A DNA stretch of 50,195 nucleotides from Geobacteraceae bacterium (GTDB lineage: Bacteria > Desulfobacterota > Desulfuromonadia > Geobacterales > Geobacteraceae): NCBI GenBank assembly GCA_024281055.1, contig JAMXLF010000049.1, positions 1 through 50,195 of the forward strand, given 5' to 3'. Under the pieces are notes generated by a model, which saw only the letters and a list, made by a program, of their open reading frames with translations, had not been told where the DNA came from and searched no databases. This document shows positions 35,001 through 45,000 of the stretch, in pieces. Position 1 is the stretch's first letter, and the number at the start of each line of letters is the position of its first letter. A program made the translations under genes and the position numbers.

Positions 35001-38000
35001 ATCCCGGGAATCCCTGGTAGAGGCGCTCCGGATGACCCGCGAGAGCATGACGCTTCTCCAGAAGATGCAGGAGGAGACCGCCCAGCTCCACCGCCGTTTC
35101 CTTGAGGGGCAGGAAGCTGCCGGCCGCACCTTCCAGACCCTCCTGGAGCAGCAGCAACACCTTCTTGCCGGAGAGACACCCCTTCCTGTGGTGCCTGCCA
35201 GGGCCGCGAACGAGGCCCCTTCGCCCGTACCGCCGCCTTCCTTCAGCCAGGCGAAAAGCACGGTGACAAGCACAGTCTCCCCGGCCGTCGCCTCCCCAAC
35301 GCCGGCAGCTGCACCATCGATCCCGACCGCAGCGGCAGCCGCACCGGCCACCGACCGGGTCGCGGGCACCCTCCTCGCCGTGGTGAGCGAGAAGACCGGC
35401 TACCCCGCCGAAATGCTCGAACTCGACATGGGACTCGACGCCGACCTCGGCATCGACTCCATCAAGCGGGTGGAGATCCTCTCCGCCCTTCAGGAACGCC
35501 TCCCCGGTGCCCCCGTCATCGGCCCCGAGCACCTGGGCACACTGCACACCCTCGGCGAGATCGCCCGCCACCTCGGTGCCGGTGCCGCTCTCGCTGCCGC
35601 GCCTTCGGCGGCACCGGTCCCTGCCACGATCGCGGCAGCTCCGGCGCTTGCTGCCGATGCCGTGGCAACGACCCTCCTCGCCGTGGTGAGCGAGAAGACC
35701 GGCTACCCCGCGGAGATGCTCGAACTCGACATGGGGCTCGACGCCGATCTCGGCATCGATTCCATCAAGCGGGTGGAGATCCTCTCCGCCCTCCAGGAGC
35801 GGCTCCCCGGCGCCCCCGTCATCGGCCCCGAGCACCTGGGAAGCCTGCACACCCTCGGCGAGATCGCTCGCCACCTCGGTGCCGGCACCACCCCCGCTGC
35901 CGCGCCCGAGACGGCACCGGCACCTGCCATGATCGCGGCAGCTCCGGCGCCCACCGCCGACACCGTGGCGGCGACTCTCCTCGCCGTGGTGAGCGAGAAG
36001 ACCGGCTACCCCGCGGAGATGCTCGAACTCGACATGGGACTCGACGCCGACCTCGGCATCGACTCCATCAAACGGGTGGAGATCCTCTCCGCCCTCCAGG
36101 AGCGCCTCCCCGGCGCCCCCGTCATCGGCCCCGAACACCTGGGCACACTGCGCACCCTCGGCGAGATCGCCCGCCATCTCAGCGCCGGCGCGGCAGCAGT
36201 CCCTGAAGCGCCGGCGGCCGCGGCTGCACCAGTGCTCGCCGCCGACGCCGTTGCGGCGACCCTTCTCGCCGTGGTGAGCGAGAAGACCGGCTATCCGGCG
36301 GAGATGCTCGAACTCGACATGGGGCTCGACGCCGACCTCGGCATCGACTCCATCAAGCGGGTGGAGATCCTCTCCGCCATCCAGGAGCGCCTCCCCGGTG
36401 CTCCCGTCATCGGCCCCGAGCACCTGGGCACACTGCGCACCCTCGGCGAGATCGCCCGCCACCTGGCCGGCACGCCGGCACCTGCCGAGACAGCTGCACC
36501 GACCGCCCCCGCCCAGGAACCCGAAACCGCACCTATCGCCGCCATTCCCGGCGTCGGGCGAAGCGCCATCTTCCCGGTTCTTCTCCCTGCCGAAACGGGT
36601 GAGACGGCCGCGGCAACGGCGGGCGAGTTTCTGGTGAGCGACGACGGCTCCCCCTTTGTAGCGGAGCTTATCCTCCTCCTGCGTGAGAAGGGTCACGCGG
36701 TCAGGACGGTCGCCCCGCGCGATGCGGAGACGCTCGTTCCGCCCGGCTCACTCGCCGGTCTGATCATCGCCGCCCCCGCGGCATGCACCGATGACCGTTT
36801 CCTGGAAGATGCCTTCGTCCTCCTGAAAAACGCCGCGCCGGCCCTGCGCAAGGAAGGAGAGGCGGGAAGCGCCCTCTTCGTCACCGTTTCGCGCCTCGAC
36901 GGCGCTTTCGGCTGCAGCGACGCCTCGACCATCGCCGACCCTCTCTCGGGGGGACTTGCCGGCCTCGCCAAGACCGCGACCCGTGAGTGGCCCGAGGTGA
37001 CCTGCAAGGCCATCGACCTGGGTGGGTTCCCCGATGACGCGGCCGCGGCACGGGCCGTAGCCGACGAGATCTCCCGCTCCGGCCCGACGGAGGTGGGGCT
37101 CACCCCGGCCGGCCGGACCGCCCTCAACCTCGCCGACCTCCAAACGCTTCCCGACAACGCCGTTCCCCCGGTGACGGAGGGTGACGTGGTGGTTGTGACC
37201 GGCGGCGGCCGCGGAGTGACGGCGGCTGCAGCCGTCGCCCTCGCCAGGGCGTACCGGCCGTTCCTCGTCCTCCTGGGCAGAAGCCCGGAGCCCCTCCCCG
37301 AACCGGCCTGGCTCACTCCCCTGACCGACGAGACGCGGATCAAGCGGGCGATCCTCGAACAGGCGGGTGAAAAGCTCCACCCCCGGGACATCGAGGAGCG
37401 CTATCAGCGGATCGCTGCCGGCCGGGAGCTCAACGCCACCCTTGCGCGGATCGCCGCGGCCGGCGGACAAGCCATCTACCGCAGCGTCGACATCCGCGAC
37501 GCCAACGCCGTCACCCTGGTCCTCGCCGAGGTCCGTCGCGAGCACGGCCCGGTGCGGGGAATCGTCCACGGCGCCGGCGTCCTCGCCGACCGCCTCATCG
37601 CCGACAAGAGCCGGGAGCAGTTTGCCCGCGTCTACGGCACCAAGGTAGACGGCCTGCGTGCCCTCCTCTCGGCAACGGCCGGCGACGAACTCCGCTTCCT
37701 CGCCCTCTTCGCCTCCACCACCGGTCGCTTCGGCCGCACCGGCCAGGTCGACTACGCGGTGGCCAACGAGGTTCTCAACAAGCTCGCCCAGGCAGAGTCG
37801 CGGCGCCGTCCCGGCTGCCGGGTGGTGAGCATCAACTGGGGGCCGTGGGACGGCGGCATGGTCACTCCCGCCCTGAAGAAGGTCTTCGCCGGGGAAAAGG
37901 TCGGCCTCATCGACCTGACGGCGGGGGGAGAATTCCTGGTCCGGGAGATCGCCGCCACGGCCGCACCGGTTGAGGTAGTGGCAATGGCCGGAACTGCGGC

Positions 38001-38925
38001 GGTATCTGCGGTCGCGCCTCCACCGCACCGGACGAAGCCCCTCAGCGAGGCTCTCTCCCTCACCCTCACTGTGGACGAGTACCCCTTCCTCCGCTCCCAC
38101 GTCCTGGACGGCAGGGCCGTCCTCCCCATGGCGGTGATCGTCGAGTGGCTGGCCCACGGGGCGCTCCACGGCAACCCGGGGTTCCGCTTCCACGGCTTCA
38201 ACGACCTGCGCATCTGCAAGGGGGTTGTCTTCGACCGGAAGAACCCTTGCACCCTGCGGGTCATGGCCGGGCGCGCCGAAAAGCGGGAATCGTTCCACCT
38301 GGTGCCGGTTGAGCTCGCCAGCACCGGCGAGGGGGGGCGCACCATCCTCCACGCCCGGGCGGAGATCGTCCTGGCCACCCGTCTCCCCGAAGGGATCCGC
38401 TCAATTACCGAGATCCCCTCTGCCCCCTATGCACCCCACAACGGCAAGCTGTACGACCCCGAGCGCCTCTTCCACGGCCCAGACCTGCACGGCATCGAGC
38501 AGGTGGACGGTTGCTCGGCCATGGGGATCGCGGCCACGGTCAAGAGCGCGCCCATGCCGGCCAAGTGGATCAGGCAGCCGCTCCGGAGCAACTGGCTCAC
38601 CGACCCGCTGGTAATCGACAGCGCCTTCCAGCTCATGATCCTCTGGAGCTTAGAGCGCTTCGGCGCCGGCTCGCTCCCCTGCTTCGCCGGGCGCTACCGG
38701 CAGTTCCACGAGTCCTTCCCCAAAGAAGGAGTGCAGGTGGTGATCCGGGTCACCGCCGAGCGGGAGCATGGCGCCACCGCCGACATGGAGTTCCTCGATC
38801 GGCACACCGGCAAACTGATCGCCCGCCTCGAAGAGTACGAATGCGTCATCGATCCCTCCCTGGAGCGGGCCTTCCAACGCAACCAGCTGTCGGAGTCTGG
38901 GCGCGTCGAGCTGGGGGCCGCCTGA
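32044..38925 (+). CDS. Polyunsaturated fatty acid synthase subunit Pfa2: KS-AT-ACPx4-KR-DH
   Basis: A 2293-residue iterative synthase, starting at GTG 32044 (AAGGAG upstream). The ketosynthase is residues 15-470 with Cys216 in DAACASS and His in EAHGTGT and GHTKAAAG. The malonyl/acyltransferase is about 575-880 with GQGAQYTG and the Ser in GHSYGE (about 678). A Pro/Ala linker with a helical stretch (about 940-1040) follows. Four ACPs have phosphopantetheine Ser at 1139, 1240, 1341 and 1436, each in GIDSIKRVEIL. The ketoreductase is 1716-1945 with VTGGGRGVT. The PKS-type dehydratase is about 2000-2285 with HVLDGRAVLP and DSAFQ. The layout matches PfaA/myxobacterial Pfa2. It needs a phosphopantetheinyl transferase, which is not in the window. 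Confidence 0.95.
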   Translation: MKKEDVNPDLPRSAAPLAIIGIGCLFPQADDRNAYWANILDGVDAISEIPPTHWRTADYYDGDPKSPDRTYGRRGGFLSPIPFNPMEFNIPPNTLEAIDTSQLLGLVATGQALKDAGYGPEREYDRSRVSVILGVTGTLELVIPLGARLGHPVWRKALKEAGVDDTVAEDVVERIADSYVSWQENSFPGLLGNVVAGRISKQFDLGGTNCVVDAACASSFSALHLASLELADGKADMVVTGGIDTFNDIFMYMCFSKTPALSPSGNAKPFDTGADGTTLGEGLGVVVIKRLADAERDGDKIYAVIRGVGSSSDGKGDAIYAPSASGQKKALRDAYQRAGVTPESIGLVEAHGTGTRVGDAVEVNALREVYGEADTPWCALGSVKSQIGHTKAAAGAAGLIKAALALHNKVIPPTIKVETPLEEVSEGHTPFYLPTEKRPWLSRNGAPRRAGVSAFGFGGSNFHAVLEEYRPKKEAADWDGTVQILTFSGKDATELENALAGIPADGSWQELRAKAQTLRAAFAADAPCRLALVVERARTNLATLLANARAMLRKTPEGAWSTPDGAFFGCGKEQGKLAMLFPGQGAQYTGMLRDLACCFPQMLDALAAGDDGFVLPDGARLSDRIYPVPAFDADAKERQEAALRATEAAQPAIGAVSLGALRVLEAFGIAPDAVAGHSYGELTALCASGRLDEETFHGLSRLRGRLMGEGAGDKGSMLAVAAPLSQVEEMLAAEKLDLVIANRNAPTQAVLSGSTAEIDRAAAAFDARDLTCRRLPVAAAFHSPLVADAAGPFLAALENVPFDAGTIPVYANTTALPYPADPAEAKVLLAGQLARPVEFVAEIEALYAAGVRTFVEVGPGARLTGLVRAILKDRDHAAVPLDASAGKRPGISDLARLLAQLAALGHGVRLTAWDEGFQPPVTGKKPAMTVPLCGANYVKEKPKRPPVAPRPAATAAPAPRAVPTGEALPGVTARPTASTTPAFSPASRESLVEALRMTRESMTLLQKMQEETAQLHRRFLEGQEAAGRTFQTLLEQQQHLLAGETPLPVVPARAANEAPSPVPPPSFSQAKSTVTSTVSPAVASPTPAAAPSIPTAAAAAPATDRVAGTLLAVVSEKTGYPAEMLELDMGLDADLGIDSIKRVEILSALQERLPGAPVIGPEHLGTLHTLGEIARHLGAGAALAAAPSAAPVPATIAAAPALAADAVATTLLAVVSEKTGYPAEMLELDMGLDADLGIDSIKRVEILSALQERLPGAPVIGPEHLGSLHTLGEIARHLGAGTTPAAAPETAPAPAMIAAAPAPTADTVAATLLAVVSEKTGYPAEMLELDMGLDADLGIDSIKRVEILSALQERLPGAPVIGPEHLGTLRTLGEIARHLSAGAAAVPEAPAAAAAPVLAADAVAATLLAVVSEKTGYPAEMLELDMGLDADLGIDSIKRVEILSAIQERLPGAPVIGPEHLGTLRTLGEIARHLAGTPAPAETAAPTAPAQEPETAPIAAIPGVGRSAIFPVLLPAETGETAAATAGEFLVSDDGSPFVAELILLLREKGHAVRTVAPRDAETLVPPGSLAGLIIAAPAACTDDRFLEDAFVLLKNAAPALRKEGEAGSALFVTVSRLDGAFGCSDASTIADPLSGGLAGLAKTATREWPEVTCKAIDLGGFPDDAAAARAVADEISRSGPTEVGLTPAGRTALNLADLQTLPDNAVPPVTEGDVVVVTGGGRGVTAAAAVALARAYRPFLVLLGRSPEPLPEPAWLTPLTDETRIKRAILEQAGEKLHPRDIEERYQRIAAGRELNATLARIAAAGGQAIYRSVDIRDANAVTLVLAEVRREHGPVRGIVHGAGVLADRLIADKSREQFARVYGTKVDGLRALLSATAGDELRFLALFASTTGRFGRTGQVDYAVANEVLNKLAQAESRRRPGCRVVSINWGPWDGGMVTPALKKVFAGEKVGLIDLTAGGEFLVREIAATAAPVEVVAMAGTAAVSAVAPPPHRTKPLSEALSLTLTVDEYPFLRSHVLDGRAVLPMAVIVEWLAHGALHGNPGFRFHGFNDLRICKGVVFDRKNPCTLRVMAGRAEKRESFHLVPVELASTGEGGRTILHARAEIVLATRLPEGIRSITEIPSAPYAPHNGKLYDPERLFHGPDLHGIEQVDGCSAMGIAATVKSAPMPAKWIRQPLRSNWLTDPLVIDSAFQLMILWSLERFGAGSLPCFAGRYRQFHESFPKEGVQVVIRVTAEREHGATADMEFLDRHTGKLIARLEEYECVIDPSLERAFQRNQLSESGRVELGAA
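35369..36470 (+). repeat. Four tandem near-identical ACP-coding units in pfa2
   Basis: Each unit starts ACCCTCCTCGCCGTGGTGAG (first unit CACCCTCC...) and encodes GYPAEMLELDMGLDADLGID. The Ser codons are at 35458, 35761, 36064 and 36349, so periods are 303, 303 and 285 bases. Linkers between them are Ala/Pro-rich and vary more. The near-identity of the DNA suggests recent duplication or gene conversion. Confidence 0.9.
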
Positions 38926-39028
38926 GCATGACGCATGCTAGTACATCCGCAGTATTCGCAAAGGAAAGAGGGTGGCACGGAGACAGTGACGCCGGCGTAG
39001 TCCTTTCTGCGCCGAGGAGCTGACGCCG

Positions 39029-42000
39029 ATGCAGACGAACGTAACGCGTGAATACAGCGGCGTGGCCGTCGTCGGGATCGGCGGGATTTTCCCCGACGCT
39101 CCCGATCTGGAGCGCTTCTGGGACAACATCCGCAACGGCCGGAGTGCCGCCCGTGAGGTCCCGCCCAGTCGCTGGTCCCTCTCCGCCGACGCGGCCTTCG
39201 ACCCCGTTCAGGGCACTCCTGACCGGGTCTATTCCCGGCGGGGGTGCTTCATCGACGGGCTCCCCCCCATCGCCGAGCTGGCCGGACTCGGCCTCGATCC
39301 GGAGCTCGTCGCTGGACTCGATCCCCTCTTCCAGCTCCTCCTCCATGCCGGCAAACGGGCCTTTGCCGACGGCATCACGGAACCGGTCGACCGCTCCCGC
39401 ATGGGGGTGATCATCGGCAACCTGGCACTGCCGAGCGAAACCTCGGGGCGCCTCGCCCGGCAGTGGCTGGGACGGACCTTCGAAGAGAAACTCCTCGGCA
39501 GGAGCGCCGACAGGCCCGGGACCAACCCCCTCAACCGCTACGTGGCCGGCCTTCCCGCCGGGCTCCTCGCCCACGCCCTCGGGCTCGGGGGGGGAGGCTT
39601 CACCCTCGACGCCGCCTGCGCCTCGTCCCTCTATGCCATAAAGCTCGCCGCAGACGAGCTCCTCGCCGGCCGGGCCGACGCCATGCTCGCCGGCGGACTC
39701 TCCCGCCCCGACCCCCTCTACACACAGATGGGCTTCTCCCAGCTCCGCGCCCTTTCGAAGCGCGGCGTCTGCTCTCCCTTCGATGCGGCCGGCGACGGCC
39801 TTGTGGTCGGCGAAGGGGCCGGGCTTTTCCTCCTCAAGCGGACCGCGGACGCCGTTGCCCACGGTGACCGGATCTACGGGATCATCCGGGGAGTGGGGCT
39901 CGCCAACGACGTGGGAGGAAGCCTCCTCGCCCCCCTCTCCGAGGGGCAGCTGCGCGCCATGCGCGCCGCCTACGCCCGCGCCGGCTGGCGTCCCCAGGAC
40001 GTGGACCTCATCGAGTGCCACGCCACCGGTACGCCGGTGGGGGACGCGGTGGAATTCGCCAGCCTGTGCGAGCTATGGCAGGACAAGGTCCCGGGCGGAG
40101 AGGGCTGCGTCATCGGCTCGGTCAAGTCGAACATCGGGCACCTTCTCACCGCGGCCGGTGCCGCGGCCCTGACCAAGGTCCTCCTTGCCCTGCAAGCGGA
40201 AGCGCTCCCCCCCACCGCCAACTTCTCGGCCCCGCCGCCGGGGATCGACCTGGCGGAGAGTCCCTTCCGCGTCCTCCCCGCCGCCGCGCCCTGGAAACGG
40301 CGGGGAGACGGCATCCCGCGCAGGGCTGCGGTGAGCGCCTTCGGCTTCGGCGGTATCAACGCCCACCTCCTCGTGGAGGAATGGCTGGGAGAGGCCACGC
40401 CGGTGAAAGGGAAGCAAGCAGAGGTGCAGACGGAGGACAAGGTCGCCCCTGCCGAGCCCATCGCCGTGGTCGGCCTCGACGCCCGGTTCGGCCCCTGGCA
40501 GTCCCTCCGCTCCTTCCAGGAACGGGTCCTGGGGGGAAGGCCGGACACCGCCCCTACCTCCCCTAAAAACTGGTGGGGTACCGAAAAAAGCGCCTGGTTC
40601 CGGGCCAAGGAACTTCACGAAACACCATTTGCCGGCTACTTCCTTGACGAGGTGGCGGTGGCTGCCGAGCAGTTCCGCATCCCCCCCCGGGAGATGGAGG
40701 AGATGCTTCCCCAGCAGCTCCTCATGCTCCAGAGTGCGGCCGCGGCCATGGCCGACGCCGGCCTCGACCGGGAGGGAAACCTGGAGAGCGGTGTCTTCAT
40801 CGGCATCGCCCTCGACCTCAACTCCACCAACTTCACCCTCCGCTGGTCCCTTGCCGAGGAGGCCGCCGCCTGGGAACGGGAGCTGGGCCGGGAGCTTACC
40901 GCCGCAGAGCGGACGCAATGGACCGCGGCGCTGCGCGAAGCGGCCGGACCGCCCCTCACCGCCAACCGGACCATGGGCGCCCTCGGCAGCGTCGTCGCAA
41001 GCCGGATCGCCCGGGAGTTCCGAGTCGGCGGGCCAAGCTTCACCGTCTCCAGCGAGGAAAGCTCCGGCATCCGCGCCCTGGAAACCGCAGTCCGCCTCCT
41101 CCAGGGTGGGGAACTGGACCGGGCGCTGGTCGGCGCGGTGGACATGGCCGGCGACCTGCGCGCGGTCCTCGGCCACCATGCCATCCGCACCCTTTCCGCC
41201 TCTGGCCGGGCACTTCCCTTCGATCAAAATGCCGGCGGGAGCATCGTCGGCGAAGGGGCGGCGGCTCTCGTGCTGAAACGGCTCGCCGACGCAGAGCGGG
41301 ACGGCGACCGGATCTACGCAGTCATCAAGGGGATCGGGGCCGCCGGGGGAACGACCGTCGTCCCCGGACCTGCCACCTACCGGCAGGCCCTGGAGCGGGC
41401 TTACGCCGATGGCGGGGTCGATCCCGCCACCGTCGGCTACCTGGAGGCTCACGCCAGCGGCCACCCCGCCACGGACCGGATGGAGGCGACGGCCCTCGCT
41501 TCCTTCTTCGGCAGCCGGACGCTGCGCCGCAGCTGTGCCGTTGCCAGCGCCTCCGGAGATATCGGCCACTGCGGCGCCGCGGCAGGACTCGCCTCCCTGG
41601 TCAGGGGATGTCTCGCCCTTTACCAGGAGATCATCCCGCCGCTACGCCCCCTGGAAACGCCCCTCCCCGAGCTGGCGGACGCAGGCTCGCTCCATTTCCC
41701 CCGCGCCCCCCGTTACTGGCTCCGCAACCGGGTCGACAGCTCCCGCCGTGCCGGGGTGAGCGTGGTCGGCGTGGACGGCAGCTGCGCTCACGTGGTCCTC
41801 GAAGGGTGGGAAAAACTCACCCCGCGGGCCGAGGCTGAACGGCTTGCCCCCCTCGGTCCCGGCGCCGAGTTCCTCTTCCCCCTTGCCGGCGAAACCCCCG
41901 CCGAGCTTCTCCGGGGACTCGGAGAGCTGCGTCGCACGGCTGTGGAGGCGCAAGACCACGACCTCTTCCCCATCGCCCGGGAATGGCAGATCCGGCAGGA

Positions 42001-45000
42001 AGGGATGGGCTCCAAGCTCCTCGCCCTTGCCCTCGTAGCCCGTGACGGCGCCGAGCTGCAGGAGCTTGCAGATCAGGCCACGAGCCACCTCACGGCCAAC
42101 CCGGACCAGCCCATCGACGGCACCATCACCCCGCTTCATCTGCGCGACCGGCTCTTCTATTCGCCGGCCCCCCTCGGCCGTGAGGGGAAGGTTGCCTTCG
42201 TCTTTCCCGGCTCGGGGAACCACTTCCCCGGCATGGGGATGGAGCTCTCCAGCCGCTGGCCGGAGATCCTCCGGCGCCAGGACAGGGCCAACCTCTACCT
42301 GCGGAGCCAGTTCCAGCCGGAGCTCTTCTGGAACGGCGCTCCTGCGGCAGAACTCGACCGTGACCACCGGGCGGTCATCTTCGGTCAGGTCGCCCTCGGG
42401 ACCATGGTGAGCGACCTGGTGCGGAGCTTCGGGGTCGAGCCCAATGCGGTGATCGGCTACAGCCTCGGCGAGTCAGCCGGTCTCTTCTCCCTCGGGGCCT
42501 GGCGCGACCGGGACGGGATGCTGGCGCGGATGAACGCCTCCACTCTCTTCACCCGTGACCTGGCCGGGGAATGCCGGGCCGCCCGACGCACCTGGAGGTT
42601 CCCGGAGGGAAAGCCCGTGGAATGGAGCCTCGGCGTGGTGGACGTCCCGGCCCGCGAGGTGCGCCGAGCCCTGCGCGAGACGCCGCGGGTCTACCTCCTC
42701 ATCGTCAACACCCCCGACGAATGCGTGGTGGGCGGCGACGCCAAGGGAGTGAAGCGCCTCGTCGCCATGCTCGGCTGCCGCTTCTTCCCACTCCAGGGGG
42801 TGACCACGGTCCACTGCGAGGTGGCGCGGGATGTGGCCGAGCCCTACCGCTCGCTCCATCTCTTCCCGACCACGCCACCCGCCGGGGTAACCTTCTACCG
42901 CGGTGCCCGGGGTGACGCCTACACAGTCACCCGGGAAAGCGCCGCCGACGCCATCCTCGCCCAGGCGGTGGAGGGGATCGACTACCCGGCGGTGATCGAG
43001 GCCGCCTATGCCGACGGGGCCCGCCTCTTCCTGGAGATGGGTCCGGGCGGCTCCTGCAGCCGGATGATCGGCCGGATCCTCGCGGGGCGCCCCCACCTGG
43101 CCCGCTCCGCCTGCCACTCCGGGCAGGAGCCGGTCGGCGCGGTCCTCCGTCTCCTTGCCCAGCTCGTCGCCGAGCGGGTGCCGGTGGACCTGGCGCCGCT
43201 CTATGCCGTCCCCCAGGCAGAGTCCGCCGCCGAAGGAGCGGGGCGGACCCTGGTCCGGGTCCGGGTCGGCGGCGCTCACTTCGCCCCCCCCCTGCCACCC
43301 CGGCGCGCGGCCGCCAGTGTCTCACCGGAACTGGCGACGGCTCCTCTCACGGAAAAGGAAACGGAGCGCATGGAGGCGCCCATTTTCAGCAGCCCCGAAG
43401 ATAAGGCCGTACCTCCGGCGGAGGATATGTCGCTGTCACCGCTCCTCCGCGAGTTCGCCGCCGCCCAGGAAGCGCGACTCAAGGCCCACGGGGCATACCT
43501 TGGCGCGGCCGACCAGATCACCCGCTCCATGGCGGACACCGTGGCGCTCCAGAACTCCCTCCTGGCGGCGCTGGGTGGCGATATTCCAGCTGATCTCGCG
43601 ACTACGGCACCGGTCACCCCTCACCCGGCCTCCGGCCACCCTCTCCCGGAGGGAGAAGGGAAATTTGACACCCTCTCCCTCCGGGAGAGGGACGGGGTGA
43701 GGGGGACGGAAGTTGCCTTCGACCGGGAGATGTGCCTCGAATTCGCCCGCGGCAGCGTCGGCCGCATGCTCGGTCCTGACTTTGCCGAGGCGGACGGCTT
43801 TCCGACCCGGGTGCGGCTCCCCGACGAGCCGTTGATGCTCGTCGACCGCATCGTCACGGTGGAGGGAGAGCCCCGCTCCATGACCAGCGGCCGGGTGGTG
43901 ACCGAGCACGACATCCTTCCCGGCGCCTGGTACCTGGACGGCGGCCGCATCCCCACCTGCATCGCCGTGGAGGCTGGGCAGGCGGACCTTTTCCTCTCCG
44001 GCTACCTGGGGATCGACTTCATCTCCCGGGGGCTGGCGGTCTATCGGCTCCTCGACGCGGTGGTCACCTTCCACCGGGGGCTCCCCGGCCCGGGCGCGAC
44101 CATCAGCTACGACATCCACATCGACCGCTTCTTCCGCCAGGGGGAGACCCACCTCTTCCGCTTTCGCTTCGAGTCCCACGTGGACAGCCAGCCCCTCCTC
44201 ACCATGCGGGACGGCTGCGCCGGCTTCTTCACGGAGGCGGAGCTCGCCGCCGGCAAGGGGATCGTCCGGCCCGCCCTCGATCTGCGTCCCACCACCGGCA
44301 CCCTTCCCGCAGACTGGACGGAGCTCGTCCCCATGGCCAGGGAAGCGTACGATGCAAAACAACTCGACCAGCTCCGTGCGGGGGACCTGGCTGGCTGCTT
44401 CGGCCCCGCCTTCGCCGGGCTTCCCCTTACCCGGCCCCTGACCATCCCGGGGGGGAGGATGAAGCTGGTTCACCGGGTGACCGAGCTCGACCCCCGTGGC
44501 GGGCGCTGCGGCCTGGGGCTCATCCGCGCCGAGGCGGATATCCGCCCCGACGACTGGTTCCTCACCTGCCACTTCGTGGACGACCGGGTGATGCCCGGCA
44601 CCCTCATGTATGAGTGCTGCCTCCATACCCTGCGCATCTATCTGTTGCGCCTGGGCTGGGTGGCGGAAGACGACGGGGCGGCCTGGGAGCCGGTGCCGGG
44701 GGTGGCGAGCGGGCTTCGCTGCCGCGGCCAGGTGCTGGAGACGACGCGGGTCGCCGCCTACGAGGTGACCATCCGCGAACTCGGCTACCGCCCCGAGCCG
44801 TACGCCGTCGTCGACGCCCTCATGTACGCCGACGGCAAACCGATCGTCGAGATCACCGGCATGTCGGTGCGGCTTGCCGGGACGACGAAGGAACAATTAA
44901 CAGCATTGTGGCAGAAGAGAGGTATAGCAACGACTTCGGCTGGCACCCGGGAAGAGGGGAAATCGAAGAAACCCGCCCACTACACCAAGGAACAGATCCT

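Noticed and set aside
35369-36470. CRISPR-like or satellite repeat
   Set aside because: The periodic units are in-frame ACP domains with a phosphopantetheine serine each.
33196-36696. 1166-codon open frame antisense to pfa2
   Set aside because: It lies entirely opposite the well-supported synthase and repeats with the ACP units; its sequence is Gly/Glu/Arg/His-rich, as expected for an antisense shadow in GC-rich DNA.
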